Of a stretch of 64,000 nt of DNA, positions 22,225 through 33,911 are shown piece after piece (position 1 is the first letter of the stretch; the number at the start of each line of letters is the position of its first letter). Location: the NCBI GenBank assembly GCA_017607445.1, contig JAEVHH010000007.1, forward strand, positions 744,001 to 808,000. Direction: 5' to 3'. The DNA is from Histoplasma ohiense (Eukaryota; Ascomycota; Eurotiomycetes; Onygenales; Ajellomycetaceae). The notes beneath the pieces were generated by a model. That model searched no databases. It was given only the letters and a program-made list of their open reading frames with translations, and was not told the DNA's origin. The position numbers and the translations under genes were made by a program.

Positions 22225-22569
22225 ATCTGTAAACCAAGTCCTTGTTGGAGGGCAATTGTGAAAAAATTGCTATGGATGCGACATTGTGATGGGCAATGCC
22301 CCATTTCTTTCCATCCCTTTCTGCCTGCTAAACAACGCCTCGAATTCTCAATTGTTCATGACATGTTGTCTGACGTTTGAAATCTTTTTGATGTTGGCTT
22401 GATGCCCGTTTCGGGAAAAGTGCACATTTGTTTAATCACGTGACGCACAGAATCGTAGGGTTTTCAAACTAAGCGAGAGAGTCCAACACAAGATGAAAGA
22501 TAGATTCCGTTGATGGAATTGACTAGGACGACATCGACAACCACCAGCTAACACCGCCAATCGACAGAC
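22225..22569. promoter_or_regulatory. Bidirectional promoter BMT2 / uL23
   Basis: A 345-bp region between divergent starts of two ribosome genes. It contains CACGTGAC at 22437-22444, 126 nt from the uL23 start and 213 nt from the BMT2 start. Confidence 0.6.
22437..22444. promoter_or_regulatory. CACGTGAC box in ribosomal promoter
   Basis: An E-box of the Cbf1 type. Cbf1-like sites are known in ribosomal protein promoters of several ascomycetes. Function here is inferred. Confidence 0.5.
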
Positions 22570-23421
22570 ATGGCACCCAAGGCTGATAACAAGAAAGGTG
22601 AGATACGGATTCACCAGTGCTATTTCTGTTCTGTGAGATTTGATGTTGGGAGTTTGGGAGAGGGGGAAGTAATTGAATCTCCCCTTTGAGGATGGATGAG
22701 ACGGATTGAGGAGCAGGCGCGCCAGATAGAAACATGGGGATTCATTTAAATCATTGTTACTCCCGAGGAACAAGATATGCTGACCTTTTCTTTTGCAAAC
22801 AATATAGCCGCAAAGCCCAGCGCCAAAGCTGGTGCCGCTGCGAAGGCGGTGCTCAAGGGTGTACGTCCGTTATTCTTCCCGCATGATACAGATACGCGAT
22901 TCGGGCCGACTCGTAGAATACCTAGCATTGTACTGATCCTCCGCGCTGCAACAGGTTCACTCGCACAAAGTCCGTAAGATCCGGACATCAACAACCTTCC
23001 ACCGGCCAAAAACCCTCCAGCTCTCGCGGTCGCCCAAGTACCCGCGCAAGTCCATTCCTCATGAAACCCGCCTCGACCACCACAAAATCATCGTCCATCC
23101 TTTGAACACTGAGAGCGCCATGAAGAAAATCGAGGAAAATAACACGCTTGTCTTCATCGTTGATGTTAAAGCCAACAAGAGACAAATAAAGCAGGCTCTG
23201 AAGACCCTTTACGATGTCGACACTGTTAAGATTAACACCCTCATCAGGTATGTAGAGCCTGCAGCCCGGTTTTTGATCTGCTTGGGAGGGTGGGATGAAA
23301 AACGGGTTGGCTAACGATGGTCCTGTTGAACAGACCTGATGGCACGAAAAAGGCTTTTGCGAGATTAACCCCTGATGTCGATGCTCTTGACATTGCGGCG
23401 ACGAAGTTGGCGATTGTTTGA
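22570..23421 (+). CDS. RPL25: 60S ribosomal protein uL23 (L23a/L25)
   Basis: Four exons (22570-22597, 22808-22860, 22955-23247, 23334-23421) give 153 aa. The basic N-terminal extension has AAKPSAKAGAAAKAVLKGVH. The globular part carries TFHRPKTLQLSRSPKYPRKS, MKKIEENNTLVFIVDVKANK and KKAFARLTPDVDALDIAATK, all diagnostic for uL23. The protein binds 25S rRNA domain III at the tunnel exit, where SRP and chaperones dock. The first exon is only 28 nt, typical for ribosomal protein genes. Its 210-nt first intron is much longer than the other two (94 and 86 nt) and may hold regulatory sequence or a guide RNA, but no clear snoRNA box pair is visible. Confidence 0.97.
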
Positions 23422-23985
23422 AGCGGCTTTTGTTATTCCTCTCTTCTGTTACAGTTACGGGATGTTGCGGGTGAAATTTCTCTTTTTATATCTTAAAAAT
23501 TATTCGGTGGCTTCTGAAATGCCACAGTCATTGAAATGTGAATGAAACCCATGTTTTCCCTTTTTTTTTCACCTCTACTTTTCGAACTAGAGTAATAACC
23601 TATAGCGCTTGACAAGTAGTACTGGTGTTTTATCCGTGTAGGCCATCCATGTCGAAAACATATTGACGTTACGGCACTTGCTCGACATTTATTTAATATA
23701 CGTCTCGACACCAAGTCAAATATACGTTAATATAAACCAATTGATCATCATCCCATTATCTATCGTACAATTCACAAGAGAAAGCAGTAACCAACCCAAT
23801 GGCAGTCCCCCATGTCACCATTCCCTGCACATCACATTCCAACATAAACCCATTCGTAGGATTTTCCCCAGGCGAGCGAAGCTGGAGCCACTATCTTTTT
23901 TCATCCCGGGTATATAGCCACTGAATTCTGCACCCCAGCTCAAATGACATAGCTTCACCATCACTACCAGCAGAAGCAGCAATGG
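23422..23985. other. Convergent 3' spacer uL23/TIM8
   Basis: About 560 bases between convergent stops, with T-rich and AT-rich tracts. No gene is supported. Confidence 0.55.
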
Positions 23986-24434
23986 TTAGTTCCCTCTCAG
24001 TTTGTCCAGATGCTTGAACACGGCGGTACTTGCGTCCATCCATCGGTCAACGCAGTTCTGTGCGCAGGATTCTTCGTTGCGGTCCAGGTTTCCTCCGGAT
24101 ATTTTGCCCGTGATACATTTCTTCCAGCACATGTCGGTGAGTTGGTGGACGCCTGGTGGGAAAGAGGGAAAGCATTGTCAGTACACGTAAATTCGTATAT
24201 TGGTCTGAGAGACTCTTTCTGGAAGGGATGAGAATTGAGACCCGTTCGTACGCAGTATTGGTCGGAATGAAAATTTTTAGGACGGAATAAAAGGGTGGAG
24301 ATGGAATAAAAGCAAGGGGTTTAAATTTATTTACTTGACTGGAAAGCTGCCTTCTGCGCCTCGATTGCGACGAACTGTTGGACTTCTCTTTTATCCGCGT
24401 CGTTGAGCTTGCCGACATCGATTTGGGGGTCCAT
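23986..24434 (-). CDS. TIM8: Mitochondrial small TIM chaperone Tim8
   Basis: Two exons on the minus strand (24434-24335, 24152-23986) give 88 aa, the usual size. The protein starts MDPQIDVGKLNDADKREVQQ and has the twin CX3C motifs CWKKC and CAQNC separated by 16 residues. Around them are VHQLTDMCWKKCITGKISGG and LDRNEESCAQNCVDRWMDAS, the Tim8/DDP1 pattern. Tim8 pairs with Tim13 in the intermembrane space and escorts hydrophobic precursors to TIM22 and related machineries. The 182-nt intron splits a Ser codon. Divergent from BUD31. Confidence 0.94.
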
Positions 24435-24838
24435 ATTGTGGATACTACTAGTATATATGAGTGTATGCGGATATCTTTTGGTTCCGGTTTCGTAATAAGG
24501 TATTATGGATTTCCAATAGAGTCGAGTATATAAGGTGATATTATTGTCAAAGGGTTTCAGCAATAAATTTATTTCGTCTAATTAGTTGCTGGACCGATGA
24601 ATCTGGTTTCAATTTTTCGGGGAAAGATATCAAAGCGGTGATTGGTGGCAGAAATACTCTTTACCTCATCGCCGCCTTTCAGCATCATAACCTAGTAAGT
24701 AACATTTAACACAAACATACCTAGCTCACGCACACCACATCCACTCGTTTCACTACTAAGCACTCGTCTCTCATTCGAAAGTGAGCGGACAGACATTTTA
24801 AGCAATCCAGCTCTCAGATAAACGAAAACCCCACCACC
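24435..24838. promoter_or_regulatory. Divergent promoter TIM8/BUD31
   Basis: About 400 bp between divergent starts. No particular element is recognised. Confidence 0.5.
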
Positions 24839-25439
24839 ATGCCTCCCATCCGTACCTCGCGGACACGTAAACCCCCGCCAGACGGTTTTGACGACATCGA
24901 AGACACCCTGCTCGAGTTCAGCAACAAGATGAAAGATGCAGAAAACGCCTCTCATGAGGGCAAGAAGAGGCACGAAGTCCTCTGGCCGATATTTCAGATT
25001 AGCCATGCGCGTATGTCCTCCCTTTACGCTATACAGGACTGTGATGTATGATGGGTTGCATGAACGAGGCATCTAACAAGTGTTTTAGGATCCCGCTACA
25101 TCTACGATCTCTACTACGAAAAAGAAGCCATTTCCAAACAACTATATGACTGGTTGCTGAAAAATAACTATGGGGATGCCTTGCTTATTGCGAAGTGGAA
25201 GAAGCAAGGTTACGAGAAGGTGCGTACCTGAACTATACAAACCATCCTTCTTCGCGCTTTGTTCATTAAGCTCACAGTCATATCTGTTTATGTAGCTCTG
25301 CTGCCTCCGCTGCATCCAGACCAAAGAAACAAACTTCAACGCCACCTGTATTTGCCGCGTGCCCAAAACGCAGCTCAAAGAAGACCAAAGCATCCAGTGT
25401 GTCAGCTGTGGTTGTCGTGGGTGTAGCAGCAGTGATTAG
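24839..25439 (+). CDS. BUD31: Pre-mRNA splicing factor Bud31 (G10 family)
   Basis: Three exons (24839-25010, 25089-25219, 25296-25439) give 148 aa. The G10 domain fills the protein: MPPIRTSRTRKPPPDGFDDI, HEVLWPIFQISHARSRYIYD, YYEKEAISKQLYDWLLKNNY. The Cys-rich zinc-binding C-terminus has LCCLRCIQTKETNFNATCIC and CVSCGCRGCSSSD. Bud31 belongs to the NineTeen-complex/Bact spliceosome and contacts the U6 snRNA region of the active site. Frame and length match the family throughout. Confidence 0.97.
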
Positions 25440-25895
25440 GGGGTTGAAGTTGTGGGAAAGCGATGTGGAATATGGCCCTTTATATTTAAAATATAAAGCG
25501 AACCAAAACAAATTACTCGCTCACGCACACTCAAATACGTGCATATATTTCCCCTTCCCCCTCCCTTCTCCGTTGTTAATTCACTGCATGGGAGCAAGGA
25601 TGCGAAATGATGACGAAGAGCCGTGTATGTGGGAGCGACATGCGGGAGTGATTTTTGGTACCTAGGTAGTCTCTTTTCCCCACCGTGGTGATGGATATGT
25701 TTATCATGCGTTACCAACGCGCGTACATACATATATGCGTGGCAGGCATGAAGCGTCAAAGATCCCGACGAAACTCAGGCTGGGGCCTAACTGCGTTAAA
25801 TTAATTCAGCCATTCCCCCCCCGCCATTATCTCAGGGGAGCAAGGGAGACAAAGGCGTCATTGCTGAGGCTGGGGTTTGGGAGTGTGTGGTCAGG

Positions 25896-25898
<3 letters not shown>

Positions 25899-25938
<40 letters not shown>
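25899..25938. repeat. (CT)20 microsatellite
   Basis: Uninterrupted CT dinucleotides followed by a short T run. Confidence 0.95.
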
Positions 25939-25945
<7 letters not shown>

Positions 25946-26080
25946 CGTGTCCCCCCCTGCCCTACGAGTTATTTTATACATTTTACAGGAACCGGCAATA
26001 TTGCATCAACGAGTCACGAAAATTTTACATATTGGATATAACTATAACTATATATATTAAGATATTGATAAACTGGGTCG

Positions 26081-26123
<43 letters not shown>
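26081..26123. repeat. (TA)n(TG)n compound microsatellite
   Basis: About 11 TA units pass directly into about 10 TG units. Confidence 0.95.
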
Positions 26124-27516
26124 AGGGTAAATAATAACCTCCAGGAAGCTAAGAAGAAAAAAGAGCGGGATCAAAATCAGATTCAGCAAAGAGAAAAGCG
26201 TGAAAGCAATGCAGTATAGAATAATATATCGACAAAACATTGAAAATCACTCACACCAATTAAGAAAAGAAAAAAAAAATGAAACATACAAAATGAAACA
26301 TGTGATATTGACTGGCTTCTGCTACAGCATCATGCACAATGGTTGTAACATTAACAGGTCAAGAAAAATAAGGAAAAAGATAGAAAGAAGGTGGGAGGGG
26401 GAAATAGAAAACAGGGAGAGCAAGCAAATTAAAGTTAAGTGAAGTGTTTCGTGTATGCAAAGCTGCAGAAAATAAAACTAGCTTTACAATAAAAACAAAA
26501 ACATAGACATTAAACAATAAAAAAAGCCTCATGAACCCATCATAAGCCCATAGCCCAGAGCCCATAGCCCACGTTGCACGTACATATATTTCTCTGCAGA
26601 AAAAACATATCATAGTATCATGAGCGTCGTGTTTCATCACCGTCCCATAAGAGAACAAGAAAGAATTAAAACCTCACGCGCCTTGCCCTTGCCCAATTTT
26701 TGATCCTTTCCTTTCCAGTTCCCTTTCTAGTTGTCCTTTCTCTTTCCGAAACCGGCCTGACCGTACCTGGCTAGCAGGAGACAAAAAGGAAGAAAAAATG
26801 AATGAATGAAAAGAGAAATGAAAACAAAACCAAAGCTCCGATCAGAACCCAAAGTTTCCCACCAAGGAAAGATAACACAGGGAAGAATCAGAGAGGCAGG
26901 GAATAAATTAACACTCAAAACACCAAGCGCTGTAAAAGATATCCTCAAAAACAAGAGAGATTAGCCACATAAAATATTAAACCCCTTTGACATGGATATG
27001 CATAGACATTAGAGGAGAGGACGAGAAAGAAGAGACAAAACTATCAGCAAAAAGGTAAACGAGTAAGAGTGAAAATTAAAACGAGGACAAAACAAGAAAC
27101 GCAAGAGAGAACATAACGGACACGCTTGTGAGGAAAAAGGACCTCCCAGAAATTAAAGTCATGAGAAACCGTAGCTCTAGATGTTGACGGAAAATAATAG
27201 AGGAAGCCATACCCTAACACCATACTTGATGCGGTCATGGAATCCAAAAATTAGAAGGGACACTGTAGAAATTTAAAGTATGGCGCTTGTCTCCAAAAAC
27301 CCAAACCCAACGGCGGGGAAAAGGGAGCAAGATGCCAAAAAGGAGAGGTGTAAACAAAAAGAGCGAGGCGAGACCAAAACCACCATTGAAAGAAGAAGCG
27401 AAAAATGGTATGAATTGACGCCAACACTCCATCCAAATGTGGAGAGAAATTTTGTTCTAGAAGCGGGGTAGCTCAATTGGATTATCTCACTGAAGCGGCA
27501 AGTGGTTTATTTTTAT

Positions 27517-29934
27517 TTAACACCGCGGGTTATTGTTGGTGGCGTTGCCTCTGGATCCAAAATATGACTGATTCTGAAGAAATTGTTTGGGAGAGTTATC
27601 AGCTTTGCCTGACTGACCGATTTTCTCAAACCCTTGCAAGAGATCGATTCCATCAACCTCTGCAGTATCTTCGCTGAAGAGATTAAATGAGAATAAGTCA
27701 TCCTGGGAGATGTCGTTGAACTGCGAAGTATTGGGGTTTTTAGATGGAGATTCATTGTACTTCAGACCTCTCACTTTGGACGGCTTGAGCGTGGGAGTGT
27801 TTAGTCGACTATTGCCGTGGAGATGAGTGATATCTGCAAGCATATTGCTGCTTGGATTCAGTCTACCCGAACGGGGATGCTTCGCTGAACACTTCTCTGG
27901 GGAGCCATGGGAAGGCGTGGAAATAGTCGAAGGGAACTGTTCAGAGAATATGTCAAACGGGATGTTGAGATTGTCATTCGAGACGAAAGTATCGTCTTGG
28001 ATGTTGAAGGCAGGGCTCCAGGGGAGAATATCGTCTGTCAAACCATAGCGCTTGATTGGCGAATTAACCATTTGTTGGATCTTCTTACGGTGGTTTTGTA
28101 AGTTTGTGTTTGGAGAAACTGAAGAAGGGGGTTTGATTGGTTTCTTGAATTTAATAGCAGGGGTAATAGGGGGAGGAAGCATGGTGTTATATCCATGTCG
28201 GAGAGGTGAAGACCCAATCAACTGGATATTGTCTTTGAGTGCGTCAATACGTAACGGGCTAATGTCATGGGACGAGCTTCGCATGCGCGCAATTTCCTCT
28301 TCAGCGCGGCCTCGCTTAATACGGGGAGGCTCGATATCCAAATCAGAAGTTAAGATGTGACCGGCCTTATGTGGTCGCAGGGCAGAAGATTCGAGTGAAG
28401 AATAATAGCCGCTATCGTTCATTGCGGCAGAGCTGCGCTTCCTTGAGCGTGGAATGGCAGCCGAAGCCGTCAGCGGACGGGACGGAGTTGGGGGAGTTGC
28501 TTGACGATGAAAGAGTGGAGGCGCAATGGGAGGGGAAGAATGGATGGGGTTCGGGGGGGAAGAGTGGGGCAATCGGGTTGAATGAGGTATGGCAAGGCGT
28601 CCAGCTTCATCTCCACTGTCTTCCTGGAGCGCAGGGTCAGAGGCGGGTAGAGTCGCATCCGAAGACAGATCTAGATTGGCAACCTTGTCGGATGGCTGAA
28701 CAGTAGGGGTTGGCATGTAAGTCGATGTATTAGCGATGGGTGCAGTGGCACCGGGGGTAGAGGAAGGAGCAGCTGAGTCGGTAGGAGGAGCTGTGACACT
28801 GACGGCAGGAGGGGCTGTAATTATATCAGTGGTGGCGTGGACAGCAGCAATTGGCGTGGGGTAGAGGTGAGGTTGCAATGACGATTCAATGCACGGCTCT
28901 GTGCGAGGCGTGGATTGGGCAAGGCCAGCGACCACGTTTCGGCGCGAGGGCTTGTCTCTTAAAAACTGGGCCTCCATTCCCGGCTCAATGGCCCAGTAGT
29001 TGCCCTTTCCAGGGTCATCCTTTGGGCGTTCCTGTTTGATAAAAGCCTTGTTCAAGCTTAGATTATGGCGAATACTGTTCTGCCAACCTGAATCGCCAGC
29101 ACGGTAGAAGGCAAAGGTGTCCGAGATCCATTTGTAGATCTGAGCAAGCGTCAGACGTCTATTTGGGGCGCGAAGGATGGCCATTCCGATAAGGATGGCG
29201 TAGCTATACGGGGGCTTTGAGCCATCATCTTCAATTAGAGGCATATCCACGGGATCAGGTAACTGAACGACGGATGTTTCCTCGCGCTTGAGTTTCTTGG
29301 AAGAGCGGTCTCTCATCAACGGTGCAGGCTCCTTTAACATCCGTTTAGCTGGGTTGACGCTCGAGTAGGCAATAGGGTGTTGGTGGAAACCAGGGGTGTT
29401 GGGAAATTTTTTATCGTGCGGCATGCTGATAGGATGCGCTCCGGGTCCATGGTCCGTTGTTGGAATGCTGGAAAATGTGGTGAAGAGAGCATGCTGTACA
29501 ATTGGGGGCGGGGCCTGGGAATATGCCCGGCCGTTATGGCAATGTTTAGTTGGTGAATCTGTAGTGAAAGCGACAGGATGAGGTGCAGAAATCGGAACAA
29601 AGTTCAGTTTGTCGCGGTGGTAGCCGCCCGAAGCAGACATGCTGGGACGCCGTTGGGATTTGACTGGGGAGACGTTGGTTCGGCCATGAGGAGGAAGAGG
29701 ATTCAGAGCGAAATTCTTGTTGATGGGCGCGTTTCTCATGGGCTGCAGAGGTATGGGCGAGGGCTGCAGGCGATTGGGATGATTCAAAGCGACAGGTTGA
29801 TTGTTGGGAGGCTGAGTCACCGACGGGGGTGGAGGATGAGAAGCAGGCCCGATGTCCTGGTAGATATGCAAGGGCGGTGGTTGACGCGTCGAAGCCATCG
29901 CGAAAGGGGCGATGGCGGGGCCTACAAAGGACAA
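27517..29934 (-). CDS. Forkhead (winged-helix) transcription factor, Hcm1/Sep1-like
   Basis: Single exon of 805 aa on the minus strand. The forkhead domain spans residues about 240-324 (28963-29217) with KPPYSYAILIGMAILRAPNR, GWQNSIRHNLSLNKAFIKQE and DDPGKGNYWAIEPGMEAQF. The recognition helix NSIRHNLSLNKAF is intact. The domain resembles Hcm1/Sep1 more than Fkh1/Fkh2, and no FHA domain is present. The rest is low-complexity Pro/Ser/Asn-rich sequence with many SP/TP sites (NSPIKRYG, SSPLRHG), consistent with CDK control of a cell-cycle regulator. A second in-frame Met at residue 13 (MASTRQPPPLHIYQD) may be the real start. It is flanked by unusually long noncoding stretches on both sides. Confidence 0.88.
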   Translation of the reverse strand: MSFVGPAIAPFAMASTRQPPPLHIYQDIGPASHPPPPSVTQPPNNQPVALNHPNRLQPSPIPLQPMRNAPINKNFALNPLPPHGRTNVSPVKSQRRPSMSASGGYHRDKLNFVPISAPHPVAFTTDSPTKHCHNGRAYSQAPPPIVQHALFTTFSSIPTTDHGPGAHPISMPHDKKFPNTPGFHQHPIAYSSVNPAKRMLKEPAPLMRDRSSKKLKREETSVVQLPDPVDMPLIEDDGSKPPYSYAILIGMAILRAPNRRLTLAQIYKWISDTFAFYRAGDSGWQNSIRHNLSLNKAFIKQERPKDDPGKGNYWAIEPGMEAQFLRDKPSRRNVVAGLAQSTPRTEPCIESSLQPHLYPTPIAAVHATTDIITAPPAVSVTAPPTDSAAPSSTPGATAPIANTSTYMPTPTVQPSDKVANLDLSSDATLPASDPALQEDSGDEAGRLAIPHSTRLPHSSPPNPIHSSPPIAPPLFHRQATPPTPSRPLTASAAIPRSRKRSSAAMNDSGYYSSLESSALRPHKAGHILTSDLDIEPPRIKRGRAEEEIARMRSSSHDISPLRIDALKDNIQLIGSSPLRHGYNTMLPPPITPAIKFKKPIKPPSSVSPNTNLQNHRKKIQQMVNSPIKRYGLTDDILPWSPAFNIQDDTFVSNDNLNIPFDIFSEQFPSTISTPSHGSPEKCSAKHPRSGRLNPSSNMLADITHLHGNSRLNTPTLKPSKVRGLKYNESPSKNPNTSQFNDISQDDLFSFNLFSEDTAEVDGIDLLQGFEKIGQSGKADNSPKQFLQNQSYFGSRGNATNNNPRC

Positions 29935-32505
29935 AACGGCAGAGGGATGGAGATTTGACGCGTAAAAAATGGCGGATATGGTGATGCTGGGGGTGGGGAG
30001 ATCGGTTGGGGAACGAGTTGGGAGATGAGGATGTCGAGTTTGAGGCAGAGAATGGGATCGGGTTGTGGGAAGGGCAAGATCTGCACTAGCGGGGATGTGG
30101 CTGTTGTTGGAGCAGCTGAAGCGAGTTAGTTAGTAGCGAGGGCGATGGCCAAGGGCAGGCAGACGAAGACGGGGTCAAGCTGCGAGGCAAAGCATGCGAG
30201 GGAATTGGAGCAGAACGAGTGCGGGAATCGGGACAGGGTGATGGGTAATTGAGGATGGAGGATGATGATGATGGAGAGGAAAGAGATGGAGGATTGGGAG
30301 GATTGGGAGGAGATGGGAGACGGGTGACGGATGACGGATGGTGGATTTTGATGGTTTGAGGGGAAGCCTTGGAACGGACCACCCAGACACACAACCTTGG
30401 AAGTTACCCACCAGCAGCCTTGAAACGAGCAGGGAAGACTGCAAGATAGCTGATCACAGCACCCCGGGCCGGATGTCCTCAGCGATTGCGACAAGAAGAC
30501 GGGACTGCAGAGCAGAGGCAGAGAAGCAGAGAATCTGGAGATAGAGAACTTCATCCATCCATCCACAACTGCAAAGATGGATGAATCTCCAAAAATACCC
30601 CGATACGGCGTAACTTACACCGCAAGTCTGGCGGTTGACCAGTTCGCGGCTCAGCGCCAAGTCCAGGCCGTTCCGTGGTAACGAGACGCGTCATGACGGT
30701 ACGTGTAAGTATTAATACGCCATGCACCCATGCGCTTCAAACTGAGGTGCATTGATCGATGATGGAGAATATTTCCCTCAATTCCTTGATTTACATCTAT
30801 TCTCTATCTTCCTCAAATGAGCTATTGGTACAGGATAGGCTTGCCTTGAGTTGGACAGCACCAAACAAGGCAGAGTAACCCAGTCACATCCATCCCTCGC
30901 TGCCGAAAACGTCCACTCTCCGGACAACCGGAACATTATCGCCCAATTGAGAGATCCTGCAAAAGCAAGGTCGCCAGTATGGGATTTCCTTATTCGGCTG
31001 AGCGATTAAATCCTGTCTGTACGACTTACGATAAAATGAATGACAAAAATAAATAATAAAAACCACTAGGGAAGATGGGCCGACGAGACTTGATTCCTGA
31101 CGAGCTACTAGTCGACGCTGCCGTGCTATTTCGTGATGGGAATCCAATGGTCAGTCCTTGAGAAGATCTGTGAAAAGTGTCCTTGGATGTGTGAGGGGGT
31201 GGTAGAAGTGACGGTATCACACCCGCATGCTACGTAGGAACCGGTTCGGTGACAAAAAGGTGTTTCAGCTGGGAAAGAAGGTTTACTAAACTGAACATTA
31301 GAATGCAATATGAGGAGAGCCATCTTGATACCTATGGCCTTCCCCCTTTGCTAACTCGATAGCTAAAAGGAAAGTACCTCATTGCGGCACTGAGTTTTGG
31401 GGACCCGAGGAACGACAAGAACCCTGAATCAACACATCGACGGCCATATATGCCTGGGGGGAAAAGTGCCAGGAAAGTTACTGCGAGAGGGTTTTGGAAT
31501 CAGCCTCTGTACCTAGGTGACCCTTGAGGAGGTTCTGTTAGAGGAAGCATCCATCTACAACATCAAGGAGCTTCACCACCACGACGAGGAAATCAGCAAA
31601 ATGTTTTGACTGAATATCCCTCATCCTTTACGTGGCCTTCCTTCTGGCTCTGAGAGGCACAACCACATACTCGAACTGTCCTCGAGGACAACGATCGATC
31701 GTGAGCAGTGCGACGAGCCATGAGTGGGAGGAGGTGGGGATGATCATGATGATGTGCCTCCTTCTGTCCATTCTCCACTTTAGCCCTGATCAAGCTAAAA
31801 AAGTTTGGTGCCTGAAGCTTGACCAAACTCTTTATCTTTAACTTTCTGCAGTCATTTGAGGTTCAGTACGCGTTTTGTGCGGCGTATTGATCTTTCATTT
31901 TATATTTCACGCTCCTTCCATGTACTCCATGTAATCATGGCCAGAACCAAGCACCCCCAGCCAAGATACACTTAGAGCCATCTTAGCTCTGCCAACTCAC
32001 ACATCGCCCACGCTAAGCCTGGCAGGTCCTTGATCCTAGGAGGTCGGCTTGGTTGAAACTTTCTCTCGGCGCCTGGGTCTTGGCTGGCGCGAAAATGTTG
32101 CTGTCATTCTTCTCGCTACCAATGGCGATTCCTCCCGAGCGCTGGTGGCAGAGGGAAAAGGCGTGTTCGCCAACCAGGCTGAGGAAATGGCTGCGATTCG
32201 AAACGGTTGGTTGGCCGTTGTTGGTTTTGTTCCCTTTCTTTTTTTTTTTTTTCTTTTTTTAATTCTCCGTTACTTTTGACTTGTTGATCTATCGAAATAT
32301 CCCTTCGGGAGTTCTTGCACAACGTAAACAAAACAAATCACTTTAAATGGTTGAAAATCTTGCAGCAGTCTATGTACAGTATAGGTGAAGCGAAGGGGGG
32401 GGAAACAGAAACTACTATGAGGAAGCGATTCGCCAATGCCTCGTAAACGCGGACAGGAATAAGAAGAACAAGACAAGGAAAAACTTAATCACCGCTCTTT
32501 TATTT

Positions 32506-32524
32506 GCTCGCTCGCTCGCTCGCT
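32506..32524. repeat. (GCTC)n tetranucleotide repeat
   Basis: Nearly five GCTC/TCGC units. Confidence 0.9.
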
Positions 32525-33514
32525 TTCTATTACTTTTCGTTTCGCAAAATTCAGTCAGTGAATCGGAGATGGATATACATTTGAAACTAGCCCAAGTATT
32601 AGGGCCTAGTTCCCCATCTTCCTCCCAAGAACCAATCCACACACGGAGAGAGTTGGGAGAAAGAGACGAAAACGATGGGAAGGGCGAGGAGGAAGAAGAA
32701 AGCAGCAGAAGAAGAAGAATAAAAGATGGAAGTTGAAATGAACCCTTTGGTAACTGGGTTGCGCACGTTCACCACTTCTCGAGATTCTTTCTGGAGAAGC
32801 AGGGCAGAACTGAAAAAAAAAAGAAAGAAAGAAAAATAATGCCAACTTGCAGTTCGTGGGCTTTGGGGCTTTTTTTTTTTTTTGTCTCCTTGCTGTTTCG
32901 TTTTCTTTCCGAAATTCCTTCACTGCTTCCCCCGTTGGACGGAGAGGCTTTTGGGGCTTTTCCTTCTTTTTCACTCGTAACTTGTAAAAATTACTTTTGT
33001 GAATCAGATCCGCATCTTTATCCATCACAGGCCAAAGGGCCAAAGAACTTTCGCTTTGATGGTAGGTGGTTTTGTATCCATCTAGTTCGACTCAGTATAC
33101 CCAGAGCCCTGCCATTCTTGAGTTCGCGATTCCCAATGTCGCATCCAGAACCAAGGTATCGAGAGCCAGCGGAACATGAATCCATCGAACCCAACCCGCT
33201 CCTTTCTGCCCCCTTCACCTTCATTTCCGTCCCGCGATGTCCACTCAACAGTCGAAATAGGAAAAATTTGAAGGAAATCATGAGGAAAAATCACGTCGCG
33301 TTCGTATCGACGCGTGTTCGTTTTGCGCAAAACTTTTAACCGTGGTTGGACACGGGCGCTATCGTTCCCATCCCAACTGCGAGAATTTAATCCTTATGCC
33401 ATGCTATATAATGTCCCCCCCTCCCACATCCCAGAAAGAAGAATAGAATAATATGAAACTCCAGACGCGTTTTTTCATGTTCCCTCGCGTTTCTTTCCCA
33501 AAACCCTAACAGAG

Positions 33515-33551
33515 AGAAGAAGAAGAAGAAGAAGAAGAAGAAGAAGAAGAA
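33515..33551. repeat. (GAA)n microsatellite
   Basis: About 12 AGA/GAA units on the plus strand. Confidence 0.95.
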
Positions 33552-33911
33552 ATAACTTTCTATAATAGCGTGCGTATGGTTGTGTATGTGGAGGCGTAGG
33601 TAGTATGTGTGCGTGTGTGGTGGTGTTGTATTTCGGCCTATATACCCGGTTGTTGGAATCGGAACTGGCCAAAATGAGTAAGAAATATCTAGAAAACATT
33701 CACGTTGGAGTGCTTGGTATCATGCAATTTTTTTCCATGCATATTTGTTCGTTGCAGAAAAAGAAAATAAATCCGTAGAATATAAATTAATGGAAGTACG
33801 TGAGTAGCACAGGTATCGTAAAGATTCATTTCATGAGGCATGTTGGAAAGGCCCTCTGGCGGTTGCAGTCACCCCTTTGTTGGAGAAGGGGTCGGGCGAA
33901 GTGGTTTTGCT

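Larger units (their letters stand above)
25440..27516. other. 2 kb convergent spacer rich in microsatellites
   Basis: Lies between the BUD31 and forkhead stops. It holds the (CT)n and (TA)n(TG)n repeats and a strongly purine-rich plus strand from about 26150 to 27430. Probably contains a long forkhead 3' UTR. No coding region is supported. Confidence 0.5.
29935..33911. other. 4 kb noncoding stretch upstream of forkhead gene
   Basis: Between the forkhead start and the HOM3 stop. Open frames here are low-complexity (purine/pyrimidine strand bias at 30000-30560 and 32600-33000) and show no family resemblance or conserved splice structure. It holds a (TCGC)n and a (GAA)n microsatellite. I expect a long forkhead 5' UTR and promoter, and the HOM3 3' flank. 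An unannotated noncoding RNA cannot be excluded. Confidence 0.5.

Noticed and set aside
22598..22807. Possible box C/D snoRNA in uL23 intron 1
   Set aside because: A late CTGA is present but no good RTGATGA box or closing stem; a model search would be needed.
27463..27540. tRNA-like start (GCGGGGTAGCTCAATTGGAT)
   Set aside because: The D-arm-like part is present but no T-loop (GGTTCRA) or acceptor-stem match follows, and it overlaps the forkhead 3' end.
32839..33339. Plus-strand 166-codon frame in the 4 kb spacer
   Set aside because: Composition follows the pyrimidine-rich strand, and no conserved motif or intron structure is seen.
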